Shown: positions 20,661 to 32,679 of the stretch, one piece after another | Layout of the letters: each line of letters opens with the position of its first letter | Position numbering within the stretch: position 1 is the stretch's first letter | Source: UBA7396 sp034675265 | Lineage (GTDB): Bacteria; Patescibacteriota; Gracilibacteria; BD1-5; UBA6164 | Direction of reading: 5' to 3' | Length of the DNA stretch: 50,492 nucleotides | NCBI GenBank assembly: GCA_034675265.1 | Contig: JAUCDK010000005.1 | Location: 1-50,492 of the forward strand | Notes under the pieces: generated by a model | The model's database searches: none | What the model saw: the letters and a program-made list of their open reading frames with translations, nothing else | What the model was told of the DNA's origin: nothing | Made by a program: the position numbers and the translations under genes

Positions 20661-22739
20661 ATGACTCTTTATATATTAATATATTTGATTTCTATCTTTT
20701 CTTCAATTTATTGATGATTTACGGTATATAAGATATATAAAAATACTTTTTGATTTTTCTTTTTTCTCTCAACATTATTTATGTCTGGGTGGTTTTTGCT
20801 CTTTTTTTTATTTTTTTCTTGAATTTCAAATCCAGATTTACTTCTGAATATTACAAGAATTTGTTTTTGAGTTGGAGTTTTAGCTAGTTATAGTTTGCTT
20901 TTTTCAGTTTATATGCTCAATAGTGGGAAAAACACACTTTCAAAAATAAAAATTTTTCTCTTTTTTGTTTTTTATGTTTTGGTATTTTGAATATATGGAT
21001 TTACAGATTTGATTATAGAATGATTATATTTTTCGAATAATATATATAGAGAAATTCCATGAAAAATGTTTTTTATCCATTTTTTACTTCAAATTGTTTT
21101 TGCTCTTTCATTTATTTGAATGTCATTTTTAAAAGTAAAAAATCAATCTTATATCAATAAATTAAGACTGAAATATATATTATTATTGTCATATTTTATT
21201 ATATTTCTTGTTATACTTTTACAATTAGTTTTACCAATATTTGAAATATGGTTTTTAGAAAAAGAATTAATTTTATTTTTTCTTTTGTATGTTTTAAGTG
21301 TTGTTTATGTTATTAAAAGATATTATTTTACCAGTATTTACTATTCATTATGAAAAGTGGTTATTTTGGGATTATCAATATTTTGTTCAGCTTCTACTAT
21401 TGTTATTTTGAATTATTTACACATAAATGTAAATAGTTGATTTTGGTGAATGCCAATACCTTTATTATATTGAAATGTAATAATTTGAATTTTATTTCAT
21501 GTTTTGTATTATAAAATACTTTGAAATATTTTTTTATGAAAATCTATCAGAGATGATTTGGAAAAAACAATGAAAAAATTAAAATATAATATCTCATCAA
21601 TCACTGATTTTCATCATCTAAATAATTATTTAGCAGGAGAATTTTGAAAAATATTTAAAACTCAATTTTTTAAATTACAATTATATAAAGACTGATATCC
21701 TGAATTAAAAAAATATTTTGAAAAAGATTATAAATATTTTATCAATGATTTTGTATTTATAGAAGAAAATAAATCAAAATTTAATAAAAATACTATTCTT
21801 AAAAATATTGATGAAGAAGGTTTTTTAATATTTCCTATTTATCATAATAGAGATAACATTTGAATATTAATGATTGGGAAAAAAGCTTTTTGAGATTTTT
21901 ATACAAAATTAGAAATTGAACTTATACAAGATTTTATCTTTTTTATTGAACATCATTTAAAATATATTCAATCATTTGAAAAAATTAGAGATTTATCCCT
22001 CAATCTTGATACAAAAGTTGATGAAAAAACTATTGAATATAACAATCTTATCAATAAACAAAAAGAATTTATTGCTATGATTTCTCACGAAATAAGATCT
22101 CCAGTTGCATCAGCAATTTTTCAAGCTGATAGTATGTTGGATGATATGAAAAATTGAGAAGTTGAAAATATGAAATCTGAACTTGATATACTTAATTCTA
22201 TTTTAATAAAAATATGAGATTTAACTTCAAAGCTATTTGCAGTTCAATATTATGATACTAACAACATTGAACTCTATTTAGAACAAATTCACATCACTCA
22301 TTTACTCAAAAATGAAATAGAAATTCATACTCATATTCATGAACATATTGAGTTTATTGATAGAGTTGATAAAAATATTTGATTTCTGAAAATAGATAAG
22401 ATACAATTTTGACAAGTGATAGAAAATCTTATTTGAAATGCTGTAAAATTCACACATGGAAAAGATGGAATTGTGTGTATGACAGCTTATAAAACTCAAG
22501 ATTCTCTTGTAGTATCAATAGAAGATAACTGAGAATGATTTGAATGAATTGAAATATGAGAATTATTTGATAAATATACAAAATGAAGTGGAAATTCTAT
22601 TTGATTATGAATGGGGCTTTATTTATGTAAAAAAATTATTTCTATGCATGATGGAGTTATACAAGCATGATTTTCTAAAGAATTTTCTTGAGCACAATTT
22701 ACCATAACAATTCCTATAAAAAATAGTACATTAATGTAG
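20661..22739 (+). CDS. Membrane sensor histidine kinase
   Basis: 692 residues. The N-terminal ~285 residues contain about eight hydrophobic helices (7TM-like sensor region). A GAF-like domain follows (about residues 340-440), then a short coiled coil, a HisKA domain with the H-box FIAMISHEIRSPV (His476), and the HATPase domain with an N box (LIGNAVKF), G1 (EDNGEGFEG) and G2 (GLGMGLYLCKKI). Complete catalytic set. Its response regulator starts 5 nt after the stop. The multi-helix input suggests a membrane or lipid-soluble signal; the ligand is unknown. Confidence 0.95.
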
Positions 22740-22744
22740 AACTA

Positions 22745-23452
22745 ATGAATATTTTAATTATTGAGGATGATATCTTGCTAGCTGAAAAGATAAAAAAAAT
22801 TTTTCAATCTAAAGTAATTACCAATAGAGTTTATGTTGCATACTCTTTTGAAGATTTTACCCATCAACTTCCTATTTTATCATCTTTTGATATTGTTTTA
22901 ACAGATATAAAATTATCAAGCCATCATACGAATATGGATGGATATGAAATAATACAAATCATTCGAAAAAAAAATTTAAAAATTCCTGTAGTTGTTATCA
23001 GTTGAAATGGAAATATTGATTGTTTAAGATATGCTTTTGATTGTGGTGCAAATGATTATATTATAAAACCTCTTCGTTTAAGAGAGTTAGAGGTACGTAT
23101 TATGAATTGGTTTAAAAATTATTATCTTTCCAATATTTCTTTTTTATGAAGAATTCATTATTACAAAGATTTATCATACAATATTGATACCAATGAATTT
23201 TATTTTAAAAATGAACACATTCCTCTCACCAAAAATAATAAATATATTTTATCTCTGTTTTTTGCTCATCCTGAAAAATTATTATCAGATACTTTTTTAA
23301 TAGAAAAAATTTGGGGAGATATTTATTTGATAGTAAATAGAAATTTAAGAATTAATATTTTACGACTCAAAAAATGACTTTCCCCTTTTTGAATTGATTC
23401 TCGGATACAAAATATTCACTGAGAATGATATTTGCTTTTTGCTCTTGAATAA
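22745..23452 (+). CDS. OmpR-family response regulator (partner of the kinase)
   Basis: 235 residues. Receiver domain with IIEDD, phospho-acceptor Asp54 (VLTDIKLS), VVVISGN at the Ser/Thr position and IIKPL. The C-terminal DNA-binding domain is weaker than usual but retains the LTKNNKYILSLFF helix, KIWGD and an RIN-x-LRLKKGL recognition helix. It follows the kinase by 5 nt, so the two form a cognate pair. Targets not known; the downstream FAD enzyme gene starts 61 nt later and may be included in the transcript. Confidence 0.92.
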
Positions 23453-23513
23453 TAAGTTTGTATTTCAAAAGAAAAAATATACAATATCTCAAAATATTTT
23501 TTATAACTCAAAA

Positions 23514-25145
23514 ATGGCAAAAAAATTACTAAAAATAGAAGAGATAAATTTTACTCTTGATGAAAAAGAAGATGAAAGTGTATTACATGAAAAAACAGCA
23601 AAAGTTTTATGAATCAAAAAAGAACAAATTATTTCTTTAGAAAAAATTAAAAGAGCACTTGATTCAAGAAATAAAAATAATATTTTAATTGTTTGGAGTG
23701 TTTTGGTTGATATTTGAGATAATGAAACTTTTCTTTCAAAAGCACACCATCCAAAATTACTTCAAAATATTAAAAGACATAAAATAAGACTTCAAGAACC
23801 TTTTATTTATGATATAAAAGAAGTAGATTTAAATAAAGTGAAAAAAAGACCTGTAGTAATTGGAAGCTGACCAAGTGGATTATTTTCTGCATTACTTTTG
23901 GCAGAAGCATGACTAAAACCAATTATTTTAGAAAGAGGAAGTGAAGTAAATAAAAGAGTTCAAGATGTGTATAAATTTTGGACACAATGAATTTTAGACT
24001 TAAATTCAAATGTACAATTTTGAGAATGATGAGCTGGAACTTTTTCTGATGGAAAACTCTATACTTTAGTAAACGATCCAAGAAGTAAATTTATTTTTAG
24101 TGAATTTGTAAATTGTGGAGCTCCTGAAGAAATTTTATATTCTGCAAGACCACATATTTGAACCGATAGACTCAGATGAGTAGTAAGAAATTTAAGAAAA
24201 AAAATTATCTCTTTATGATGAGAATTTTTCTTTGATACTATGATGACTGATATTGCAATAAAAGATGGAAAAATAGATAAAGTTTTCACTCAAAATGGAA
24301 AAATATTTGAAACAGATGATTTGATTTTAGGACTTTGACATTCAGCAAGAGAAACGTATGAAATGTTATATAACAGATGACTCACTATCACTCAAAAACC
24401 ATTTGCTATTTGAGTAAGAATCGAACATCCAAGAGAATTAATTAATGCTTCTCAATTTGGAGAATCTTGCCAACATGTAAAACTTCCAACTGCCAACTAT
24501 AAACTCGTGGCTCATAATAAAGAAACTCGTAGTGTGTACACTTTTTGTATGTGTCCTGGATGAGAAGTGGTAAATGCTTCAAGTGAGGAATGAAGACTTT
24601 GTGTAAATGGAATGAGTCATTATGCTCAAAAAAATATTAATTCAAATTCAGCACTTTTGGTAAATGTAAATACAGCTGATTTTTGAAGTGAACATCCTCT
24701 TGCTTGAGTAGAATTTCAAAGATATTGGGAACAAAAAGCATTTAAAGCTGGTTGAAGTGATGCTTCTGCTCCTGCACAACTTGTTTGAGATTTTCTTGCT
24801 GGAAGACCTTCAACAAATTTTTGAAATGTAAATACTACTTATAAACCAAAACTTCATTTTACTTCTTTAGAAACTTGTTTACCAGATTTTGTGGTAGAAG
24901 CTTTAAGAGCTGCTCTTCCAGAATTTGAAAAGAAAATTCACTGATTTGCTGACCCAAATGCTATTCTTATTGCAATTGAAGCAAGAACTTCAGCAGTGTT
25001 GAGGTTTTTTAGAGATGATGCATGAGAATCAAATATTAAGTGAATTTATCCAACTGGAGAATGAGCTTGATTTGCAGGAGGAATCACTTCATCTTCTATC
25101 GATTGACTAATTATTTGAGAAAAAATTCTTGAAAAATATAGTTAA
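23514..25145 (+). CDS. FAD-dependent dehydrogenase (COG2509-type)
   Basis: 543 residues. An N-terminal S4-like/ferredoxin-like segment (residues ~1-110) precedes the dinucleotide-binding motif VVIGSGPSGLFSALLLAEAG and ILERG. Later motifs: FGEGGAGTFSDGKL, TDDLILGLGHSARETY, FAIGVRIEHPRELI, FCMCPGGEVVNASSE, and the terminal GIYPTGEGAGFAGGITSSSIDG flavin contact. This arrangement is that of the uncharacterised 'NAD(FAD)-utilising dehydrogenase' family. Substrate unknown. The two Cys in FCMCPGG are conserved in the family. Start taken at MAKKLL; an upstream in-frame ATG would overlap the previous gene. Confidence 0.92.
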
Positions 25146-25243
25146 TTTATAGCTTATTTTTAAAAATAGACAAACAAAAATAATTGTGTTAAAAAGATTT
25201 TTTTGTATTATACCTACTCATTTATTTATTATTTTAATAGGAT

Positions 25244-26095
25244 ATGATACAAAAAATCTTTTTATTTTTTATGATTTTTTCTTTTTCTATTAGTTCAGGT
25301 TTTGCCTATGAATTAAGTGAAAAAGATAAAAATGCGTTAATACAAGCAAAAGAATTAATATCAAATTTTTCTGATAAAAAAGAAATAATATGGTTTGAAA
25401 ATAGAGTAAAAAAAATTGATACTCTTGCTTCAAAATTTAAAACAAATACAAGATACTGGATTATTTTTAATGAATTAAGAGCTGAATTTCAATCAGTAAT
25501 TGATAAAAAATTAGAAAAAGAATTTGAAAATACTCAAGGTGAAATTACTTCAGAACTAGATTTTTTTAATAAATATGGAACTCAAATCACGACATGATTA
25601 GAAGTTCCTGAAAAATGTAAAACAAATTATGATTTTGTTGATGAAATAGCTAAAAGAAATGATTTCCCAACAGCATTAATTATTGCAACTTGGTGAAAAG
25701 AAACCAATTGTAATATGTATAATCCTGCTAATGGTTGGGGACCATTTCAAATTACGAGTCAATATTATGAACCTGGAAATATCGGTTTAATAGAATTAGA
25801 AAATTCTATTGAAAAATTTATTGCTTTTACAAGAAATAAATGGAATTATTTTAATACAAACAAATATCATAATTATAAACAAAGATTTTGAGAAGAAAAT
25901 ATACATTTAAGTTATGATAATTATACTTTAAGAGATTTAAGACTTCATTCTGTTTTATATAATGGAGTAAGTGCAAATACCACTTTAGAATGAAACACCT
26001 TTGCAAATAATAATCTCAATCCAAATGTAGTAGGTCCAAGTGATGGAATTGTTACGAGATTTTTAAAAATATTATATTGGAAAAATACAAAATAA
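25244..26095 (+). CDS. Secreted lysozyme/transglycosylase-like protein
   Basis: 283 residues. Signal peptide (residues ~2-21), a helical Lys/Glu-rich N-terminal region (about residues 25-115), then a domain with FPTALIIATWGKETNC and NPANGWGPFQI. The E-T-N and G-x-G-P-F-Q-I pattern matches the lysozyme-like fold, with the catalytic Glu expected in GKETN. The C-terminal part is Asn/Tyr-rich with LYNGVSANTTL. It would cut peptidoglycan outside the cell. Followed by the SPFH protein gene with a 58-nt gap. Confidence 0.78.
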
Positions 26096-26153
26096 TTTTG
26101 ATTTATCTATATTTGTAATATAATTCAATTGTTTATTTATTAACTTATCGCTT

Positions 26154-27110
26154 ATGTGATTTATAGTTCCTCTTGTGTTGATAGTTGTTCTTGTGTTATG
26201 ATGAGTAACTGGACTTATTCTTCCAGCAATAATTATAGATATTGTTTTGGTAGTTTTATCTTTTAAAATCGTAACTCCAAATACAGTAAAAACAGTTGAG
26301 TTTTTATGAAAATATAATCGTATTTTAAGACCTGGTATAAATTTTTTAATTCCATTTGTAGAATGGACAAGACATCAAGATTTACTGAGAAAAAACTTTA
26401 CTTCAAATGTTGAAAGTATCAGTTCTGATAATGTTACTGTATATGTAAGACTGAATGTTGTATATTTTGTTTTAGATAATGGAGATGATTCAAAAAGTGG
26501 ACATATTTATAAATCAGTATATTCAGTACAAAATTTTACTCAAATTTTAGAATCAGTAATAGATGAACAATTAAGAGCTTTAATTTCTACTTTTGATCAT
26601 AAAGAAATTTTTTCAAAAAGACAAGAAATTTGAGATTCAATTGAAGAAAATTTAAGAGAAAAACTTTCTCAATTTGGTTATACTCTTGACTCAATCCAAG
26701 TAAGAGATATTAAATTAGAAGCTTCAGTAATGAGTGCTATGAATAAAGTAATAGAATCACAAAAATTAAAAGAAGCTGCTATTAATGAATGAGAAGCAGA
26801 AAAAATTAAACAAGTAAAAGCTGCAGAAGCTGACAAAGAAGCAAAAGTTCTTATCTGACAATGAATGGCTGGACAAAGAATGGAAATTGCAAAATGATTT
26901 AGAGAATCTGTTGAAATGATTGCTTCAGCTGATAAATCACTTGATGGAGATAAAATTTTGAAATTCTTACTTGATTCATCAAGAATTGAAACTTTAAACA
27001 ATATTGGTACTTCTGAAAAAACAAAACTTGTATATTTAAATGAAGATTTAGAAGGAAGAGGAATGAATAAAGAAGCAAAACTTATTGCAGGAAGTGAATT
27101 AATGAGATAA
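26154..27110 (+). CDS. SPFH/band 7 (stomatin-like) protein
   Basis: 318 residues. One N-terminal membrane segment (residues ~2-42), then the band 7 domain: TPNTVKTVEFLGKYNRIL, RPGINFLIPFVEW, VTVYVRLNVVYFV, ESVIDEQLRALISTF, YTLDSIQVRDIKLEASVMSAM. An Ala/Glu/Lys-rich coiled coil (EGEAEKIKQVKAAEADKEAKVL) and a short C-terminal domain follow. SPFH proteins assemble into ring or cage structures on the membrane and organise proteases or membrane microdomains. No NfeD or protease partner was seen next to it. Confidence 0.93.
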
Positions 27111-27121
27111 TCTTTCATACA

Positions 27122-27160
27122 AAAATAGATATCTAAAATAATGTTTTAGATATCTATTTT
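27122..27160 (+). terminator. Strong terminator after the SPFH gene
   Basis: 17-bp perfect arms (27122-27138 and 27144-27160) with loop TAATG. The stem contains GATATC on each side. Confidence 0.9.
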
Positions 27161-27192
27161 CTATATTTTCTTTATTTATTTTAATTTATTAT

Positions 27193-27624
27193 ATGTTTTA
27201 CATTTGAATTTTTTTCCTCATTTTTATAGATTTATTTACAAAATTTATTGCAAAAAATGATCTTATTATTCAAAAAAATTTAGTTGGGGATTTTTTATAT
27301 TTTAGATACGTGGAAAATATCTGAATTGCTTTTTCACTTCCAATCACAGGAATTGTTTTAAAACTATTGACTATCATTTTAATATGAGTAATATTTTGGT
27401 ATTATTATACAGAAGAAAAGAAAAAAAATTTAAAAATAATTGATGCAAGTTTTATGTTTGTTCTCGCATGAGCATTATGAAACGGATATGAGAGAGTTTT
27501 TAATGGAAAAGTTATAGATTTTATAGGAGTAAAATATTTTAGTGTTTTTAATATTGCTGATATTTTTATTACTATTTGAGTTATATTGTATATTTATTCG
27601 CTTATTTTCTTACAAAAAAAATAA
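27193..27624 (+). CDS. lspA: Lipoprotein signal peptidase (signal peptidase II)
   Basis: 143 residues, four membrane segments. Signature regions: KNLVGDFLYFRYVENIGIAF (the N-x-G-x-A-F motif), AGALGNGYERVFNGKVIDFIG with the first catalytic Asp, and FNIADIFITIG with the second catalytic Asp. It cleaves the signal peptides of diacylglyceryl-modified prolipoproteins, such as the multicopper oxidase in this window. The next gene starts 2 nt after its stop, so they are co-transcribed. The matching transferase lgt lies 4 kb downstream. Confidence 0.95.
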
Positions 27625-27625
27625 T

Positions 27626-28396
27626 ATGAGCCAAAATGATAGTATTTTTTGACCAAAAAAAATTAAAATAGTTGATGTACTTATGGTAACAGCATGAGCT
27701 TTTATTGCTTGAGTAATTGGAAGTGTATTGCTTTTATTTATTGTATTTTTATTTTGAGGAGTAATTGATATTCCAAATAATTTTAAAAATATTTCAGTTG
27801 GAATGTGAGCAAATAGTCCTCTCTTCCCTTTTGTTTTATCTTTTATTACTTTTATTGTTTCTGTAATTGTTGCAGTGGTAACGTATTATTTTTTAACCAT
27901 TATTGATAGTGAAAAATATAAAAAAACCATTATTCATTTTGGACAAATTTCATTTTTTTCAATTATTATTTATATAATTTTTATTCCTGTTTATGTTGTG
28001 ATAGGAATGAATAATTATAATGCAATTATGTATGTTTTTATTCTTCATATTTTATTACTGAGCTTTTGAGAATTATTAATTTTAGAACTTTTGAATAATT
28101 ATAGATATATTCTTCTTTGAGTATATGCAAGCTTTTTTGGGCTCTGACTGAGTGCGATTATAATAGTATTTATTTTCTCTCTTTTTCCAGAATGATATGC
28201 AAAACTTCTTTCTCTTTTACTTTTGCTTCCTTTAAGTAATGCTTGTATGTTATTTTTCAAGGGATTATTTGACTTTTTATATTATCAATATTTTATGATT
28301 ACTGGAAAAGATCAATTATGAGATATTTTTGAACAAATTAAACAAGAAGATATTGATGAATACAACAATGCTGCAAGTGAAAGTAATTTATACTAA
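27626..28396 (+). CDS. Multi-spanning membrane protein, unknown function
   Basis: 256 residues. About six hydrophobic segments (residues ~16-45, 70-98, 108-132, 136-160, 168-190, 196-220) and a polar C-terminus with an acidic cluster (EQIKQEDIDEYNNA). It starts 2 nt after lspA. No conserved catalytic motif was recognised. It may be a lipid- or envelope-related protein by context. Confidence 0.75.
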
Positions 28397-28429
28397 AATA
28401 AAAAAACTTTAATTTTATAACCATTTTTT

Positions 28430-28954
28430 ATGATTAATGTAGTAAAACAAGTTATTGAATACTATTTAACAAATGGAACTATTCCAACAAAAAATGAAAT
28501 TATTATTACAGATAATTCTCTTCTTGAAAAAAAATGAACTGTTTTTGTAACTCTTTATAAAAATGGAAATATTGTTGGAAGTAGTTGAAATGTTGTTGAG
28601 TTAGAAAATAATTTAGCCACTGAGTTGATACAAAATGCAGTATTTTCTCTTCAAGATCCAAGATTTGAAAAATTAACTCTTTCTGATTTGGAAAAAATAA
28701 AAATTAGAATTGATATTATTACTTCAAGAAATATTTTAGATAAAAAATTTGAAGATTTGAATCCTGCAAAAAGTGGAATTTTAGTTATCAAAAAAGACTA
28801 TACTAAACTTTCAATTATTCTTCCAAATATTTCTTCAACTTTAGTTTCAGGAAAAGATTTTCCAAAAATTTTATCAAGAAAACTTGAAGAAATCTTTAAA
28901 ATTGAGGATTACATTGTTTATGAAATTCAAACTCAAGTAGTGAATAATTACTAA
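28430..28954 (+). CDS. AMMECR1-domain protein
   Basis: 174 residues. The layout matches AMMECR1: GTVFVTLYKNGNIVG near the start, ENAV-type helix with QNAVFSLQDPRFEKLTLSDLEKIKIRIDI (DPRF and the 'L..LKIEI' strand), NPAKSGILVIKKD, SIILPNIS. The family's usual L-R-G-C-I-G motif is degenerate here (IVGSSGNV), so the conserved Cys is missing. AMMECR1 is tied to the Memo/radical-SAM triad in other genomes but its role is unknown. The gap to the previous gene is 33 nt and a terminator follows. Confidence 0.82.
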
Positions 28955-28991
28955 TAAAAAAAATAATTTCATCTTGAAATAGAAATATTAT

Positions 28992-29015
28992 ATGTTACAC
29001 TTTATCGTGTAGCAT
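28992..29015 (+). terminator. Intrinsic terminator after the AMMECR1 gene
   Basis: Nine-pair stem ATGTTACAC/GTGTAGCAT (one G-U pair), 6-nt loop, then TTTTATTTTTTT. It ends 23 nt before the prepilin-like gene. Confidence 0.75.
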
Positions 29016-29038
29016 TTTATTTTTTTATCAAATTTCTT

Positions 29039-31300
29039 ATGAAAAAACACCAAATACAAAAACATACTTCTAAAAAAGCTTTTACTCTGGTTGAATTAAT
29101 TATTGTTATTACTATTTTAGCAATTCTTGCAAGTCTAGCTTTTATGTCTTTTAAAAATTATTCATGAAATGCAAGAGATTCAAATAGAATTTCAACAGTA
29201 AAAACACTTCAAACGTGATTGGAATTATATCAAACAAAAGTATGAAGTTATCCTTCTCCAGAATGAGAAATATTAGTTTGAACAATAAATGATAAAGAAC
29301 TTACTTATAAATGAGAAATTAAAGATATTATTTCCAAACAAATTAATCTCAATACTATCCCGTATGATCCATATATAAGTAATCAAAATTATGTATATGG
29401 AGTCACTCAAAATAGTCAAGAATATGAAATAGGAAGTGTATTTGAGTGAGAAACTGCATATCAGAATATTTTACCAACAACATATGCAGCAAATTATCAG
29501 GCAAAAGTTGAAGGAAATTATAAATGATATATTTTATTTAATAGTGGATCTCAAAAAGAAGAAACTTGGGTGGCTAATATTCCAAGTTTAATTTATAGTT
29601 TTAGTTGAGTATTAGGACAAACAGGAAATTTATTAAACCAAGAACAAACATATTACTCAATTAATAATGGAACAAATCTTCCATATCAATTGAATGGGAA
29701 TTCTCTGAATATAAAGCAAAACTCTGATAGAGTCTTACAAGAAAAAAATAAAAATAGTGATGCAAAATTATTAGTTATAAGTAAAAAAGATATTGCAGAA
29801 GAAAACTTACCCGCAGATATTACAAATGATATTTTATATGCAAGTTTTTGAGTAGAAAATAAAAAAGATTTAGAAGCTTTAATAACTGGAAAGATAAGTA
29901 CAAAAATAGAATATAAAAATTGTGAATTTCAATGAAAAATTATACCGCATTTACAAACTATAACTCTGTATAATAAAGAAAATATAGATAAATTTTCTTC
30001 TCAAACTTGTAATGAGAGTTTTCAAGTAAAAACATGTACAAATGGAACACTTTCTTGAGATGAAGAATATCAATATCCTACTTGTATAAAATGAATTATT
30101 AATAATTGTAGTGCGAATACTGCATATACCTATAATAATCATCTCTATTCACTTCCTAATTTACAACATGGAGAAAATACAAATAATATTGTTTCAACTC
30201 ATATAAATGAAAATAATTGAGTTTTTCAATATACTTTAGAAAATATTTCTTGTAATGATGGTGAATTTATAAATCCAAATGAAACATCATCTCCAAATCT
30301 TATAAGTTGTGATTCAAATTATACTCAAAATGGAAATAATTGTGTTTTAAAAAACTATCAAGTAAGTTGAGTAATTTCAAATTTATGAACTTGAAATATT
30401 CAAGTATGTGGAAATAATGTAACAACGAATTCAAATTGAGAATATTCTCTTTCAATTCCTCATGGAACTATTTGTAATAATTCAAATACTACTCTTCCTG
30501 CAAAAACTGGTTATACTTGTAATATTCAAACCACTCTCCCTATAACTCTTTCAAAAAATGAAAATATTCAAGGAACTTGTATTCCAAATAATTATACTAT
30601 TACTTTAAATAATAATGGTTGAGTTGGATGAACTACATCAGTAAATGTTTTATATGATAATCCTCTTATAACAATTACTCCACCAACAAAAGCAAATTGT
30701 AGTTTTCAAGGATATTTTACAGATGTCAATTGAACAGGAACAAAATATTATAATATAAATTGAACGAGTAATATCTGAAATTTTACTCAAACAAGTAATA
30801 TAACATTGTATGCAAAATGGGAATGTTGAGATGTTATTTATATAAAAGACACAAGAAATAATGCATTATTTGCCTTATATAAAATAAAAACGAGTTTTAA
30901 TGTAAATGGTGCTAGAAATGAAGCAAGTCCATGAATTTTGCATAAATTTTGTACTGATTTATGAAAAGCTGTTATTCAAATATGAACCAGTAATCAATGA
31001 AATTGTGCTTCTTATTGAGCAAATAGAGTTATACTTTCTAATAGTAGCTGAAATAATTGTGGAAATAATTTAGATTATCTGATGTCAAGTATTTACCAAA
31101 ATGAATCCAATATAGCGGTTCCATCAGGAATAAAAATATGATGACTTGGACATTATACAAGTGATTATTGTACTCTTATATCTACCACAAATGGAATTCC
31201 TTGAAATAATTGAGTTGGAGGATTATTAAATGCAACTACTTATAATTGTGGATGAACTATTCCATTTAATGTAGGAGATTATGTTGCTTGTGGAAGATAA
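29039..31300 (+). CDS. Large prepilin-like protein with Cys-rich, InlB-B-repeat-type ectodomain
   Basis: 753 residues. The start carries a type IV prepilin leader: a Lys/His-rich N-terminus, KKAFTLVELIIVIT with Glu at +5, and a hydrophobic helix. A pseudopilin domain follows (to about residue 180; GSYPSPEG, NTIPYDPYIS, YGVTQNSQEYEIG) that closely resembles the gene at 38756-40537. The remainder is a very large extracellular region with many Cys and an InlB B-repeat (Listeria-Bacteroides repeat) near residues 520-600 (YTITLNNNGGVGG, PPTKANCSFQGYFTD, LYAKWEC). The C-terminal ~150 residues form a Cys-rich head. Expected to sit at a pilus tip or on the surface and to act in adhesion; host binding is inference. 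Confidence 0.88.
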
Positions 31301-31367
31301 ATATTTTTTCTTGCAAAAACTTCAAAACATTTATAATAAATATAAATTTTAATACTTATATGAACTC

Positions 31368-32126
31368 ATGACTATTTTTGAAATAAATATATTTTGATTT
31401 ACTCTTGCTCCAAGCTATTATGGGCTTATGTACGCGCTATGATTCATAGCAGGATATTATTATATATTGAAAAAAAATATATTAAAAAAAGAAGAACTTG
31501 AAAATTTATTTTTTTATGTATTTCTTGGAGTTATTTTATGAGGAAGAATTTGATATATTTTATTTTATGACTTTTCAGCATATCTTGCAAATCCAATTGA
31601 TATTTTAAAAGTTTGGGAATGATGAATGAGTTTTCATGGAGGATTTTTATGAGTAGTTATAAGTGTTATTCTCTTTGCTAAAAAATATAAAATTAATTTT
31701 TGGAAAATTATTGATGAACTTGCAGTTATTGTTCCTGTTTGAATTTGATTAGGAAGAATTTGAAATTATCTCAATAAAGAACTCCTTGGATACGCAAATT
31801 ATTCTTGATTATTCGCTGTTGAAAAAAATGGAGTTTCATATTTTCCTTCTCCTCTTTTAGAAGCTTTTTTAGAATGATTTGTATTGCTTATTATGCTCTA
31901 TTTTATCAATAAAAATAAAACTTTTTTTGGACAAACTTCAGCTTTTTTCTTGATTTGATATGGAATTTTTAGAGTTATTGTAGAATTATTTTTTAGAACT
32001 CCTGATGCTCATATTTGATACATATTTTGATTTTTAACTTTGGGAAGTTTGCTTAGTATCCCAATGATTATTATTTGAATTATTTTATTTTTTATTTTAA
32101 GAAAAAATGAAACTCTCAGTAAGTAA
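31368..32126 (+). CDS. lgt: Prolipoprotein diacylglyceryl transferase
   Basis: 252 residues, seven membrane segments. Family motifs: GLMYALGFIAGYYY, LGGRIGYILFYD, WEGGMSFHGGFLG, and the signature VPVGIGLGRIGNYLNKELLG with the catalytic Arg, plus FRVIVELFFRTPD. It attaches diacylglycerol to the lipobox Cys before LspA acts. The first ATG (31360) reaches a stop after eight codons even with TGA = Gly, so the start is the ATG at 31368. Overlaps the rhomboid gene by 20 nt. Confidence 0.95.
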
Positions 32127-32649
32127 TGCATTTATAGTTATTTCTACAATATTTACTATTTTTTCGTTTCAAAATCCAGAACTCATAAATATGTTCTGAA
32201 TGAGTCATTTATTTTTGTCTCAATGAGATTATGTAAAACTTTTGATTCAATTTTGTTTGTATAGTTTTTTACATGGAGGTTTTTTTCATCTTTTATTTAA
32301 TAGTTTATTTCTTTATTTTTTCTGAAATCAACTTGAATATTTGATTTGAAAAACATGGTATATCGTATTTTTCATTTTTACAACTCTTTTTAATGGTGTC
32401 GCATTATTACTACTCACTCAAGAATGAACCATAACTTTTGGGATTAGCTGATTTGCTTTAGCAATCATATCATTTTATACTCTTTTATTGTACGATGTAA
32501 AAAATCCTGAATACAAATGATGAATTACAGCATTAGTTATAAATATTTTAGTATGATTTAGTCCACAAGTAAGTTTTGTATGACATTTATTTGGAGCTAT
32601 CTCTTGATGAATATTTTATGGACTTTATAAATTTTTAGGAAATAAATAA
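32107..32649 (+). CDS. Rhomboid-family intramembrane serine protease
   Basis: 180 residues with about six membrane segments. Visible family elements: HGGFFHLLFNSLFLYFFG (the H-x-x-x-N region after the L1 loop), TFGISGFALAII with the nucleophile Ser114 (G-x-S-G), and FVGHLFGAISGGIFYG with catalytic His160 in the last helix. It cuts membrane proteins within the lipid bilayer. The reading frame begins inside the last 20 nt of lgt, so the two are translationally coupled. Possible substrates include the prepilins, but this is inference. Confidence 0.92.
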
Positions 32650-32679
32650 AAATCAGTAGGAAAATTCTTACTGATTTTT
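32648..32679. terminator. Bidirectional terminator between rhomboid and priA
   Basis: 14-bp stem (AAAAATCAGTAGGA with TCTTACTGATTTTT, one G-U pair). It contains the stop codons of both convergent genes. Confidence 0.85.

Noticed and set aside
26678..27118. A 146-codon open frame antisense to the SPFH gene
   Set aside because: It lies wholly opposite a clear SPFH coding sequence and has no recognisable domain or start signals. It is a shadow of the coiled-coil region.
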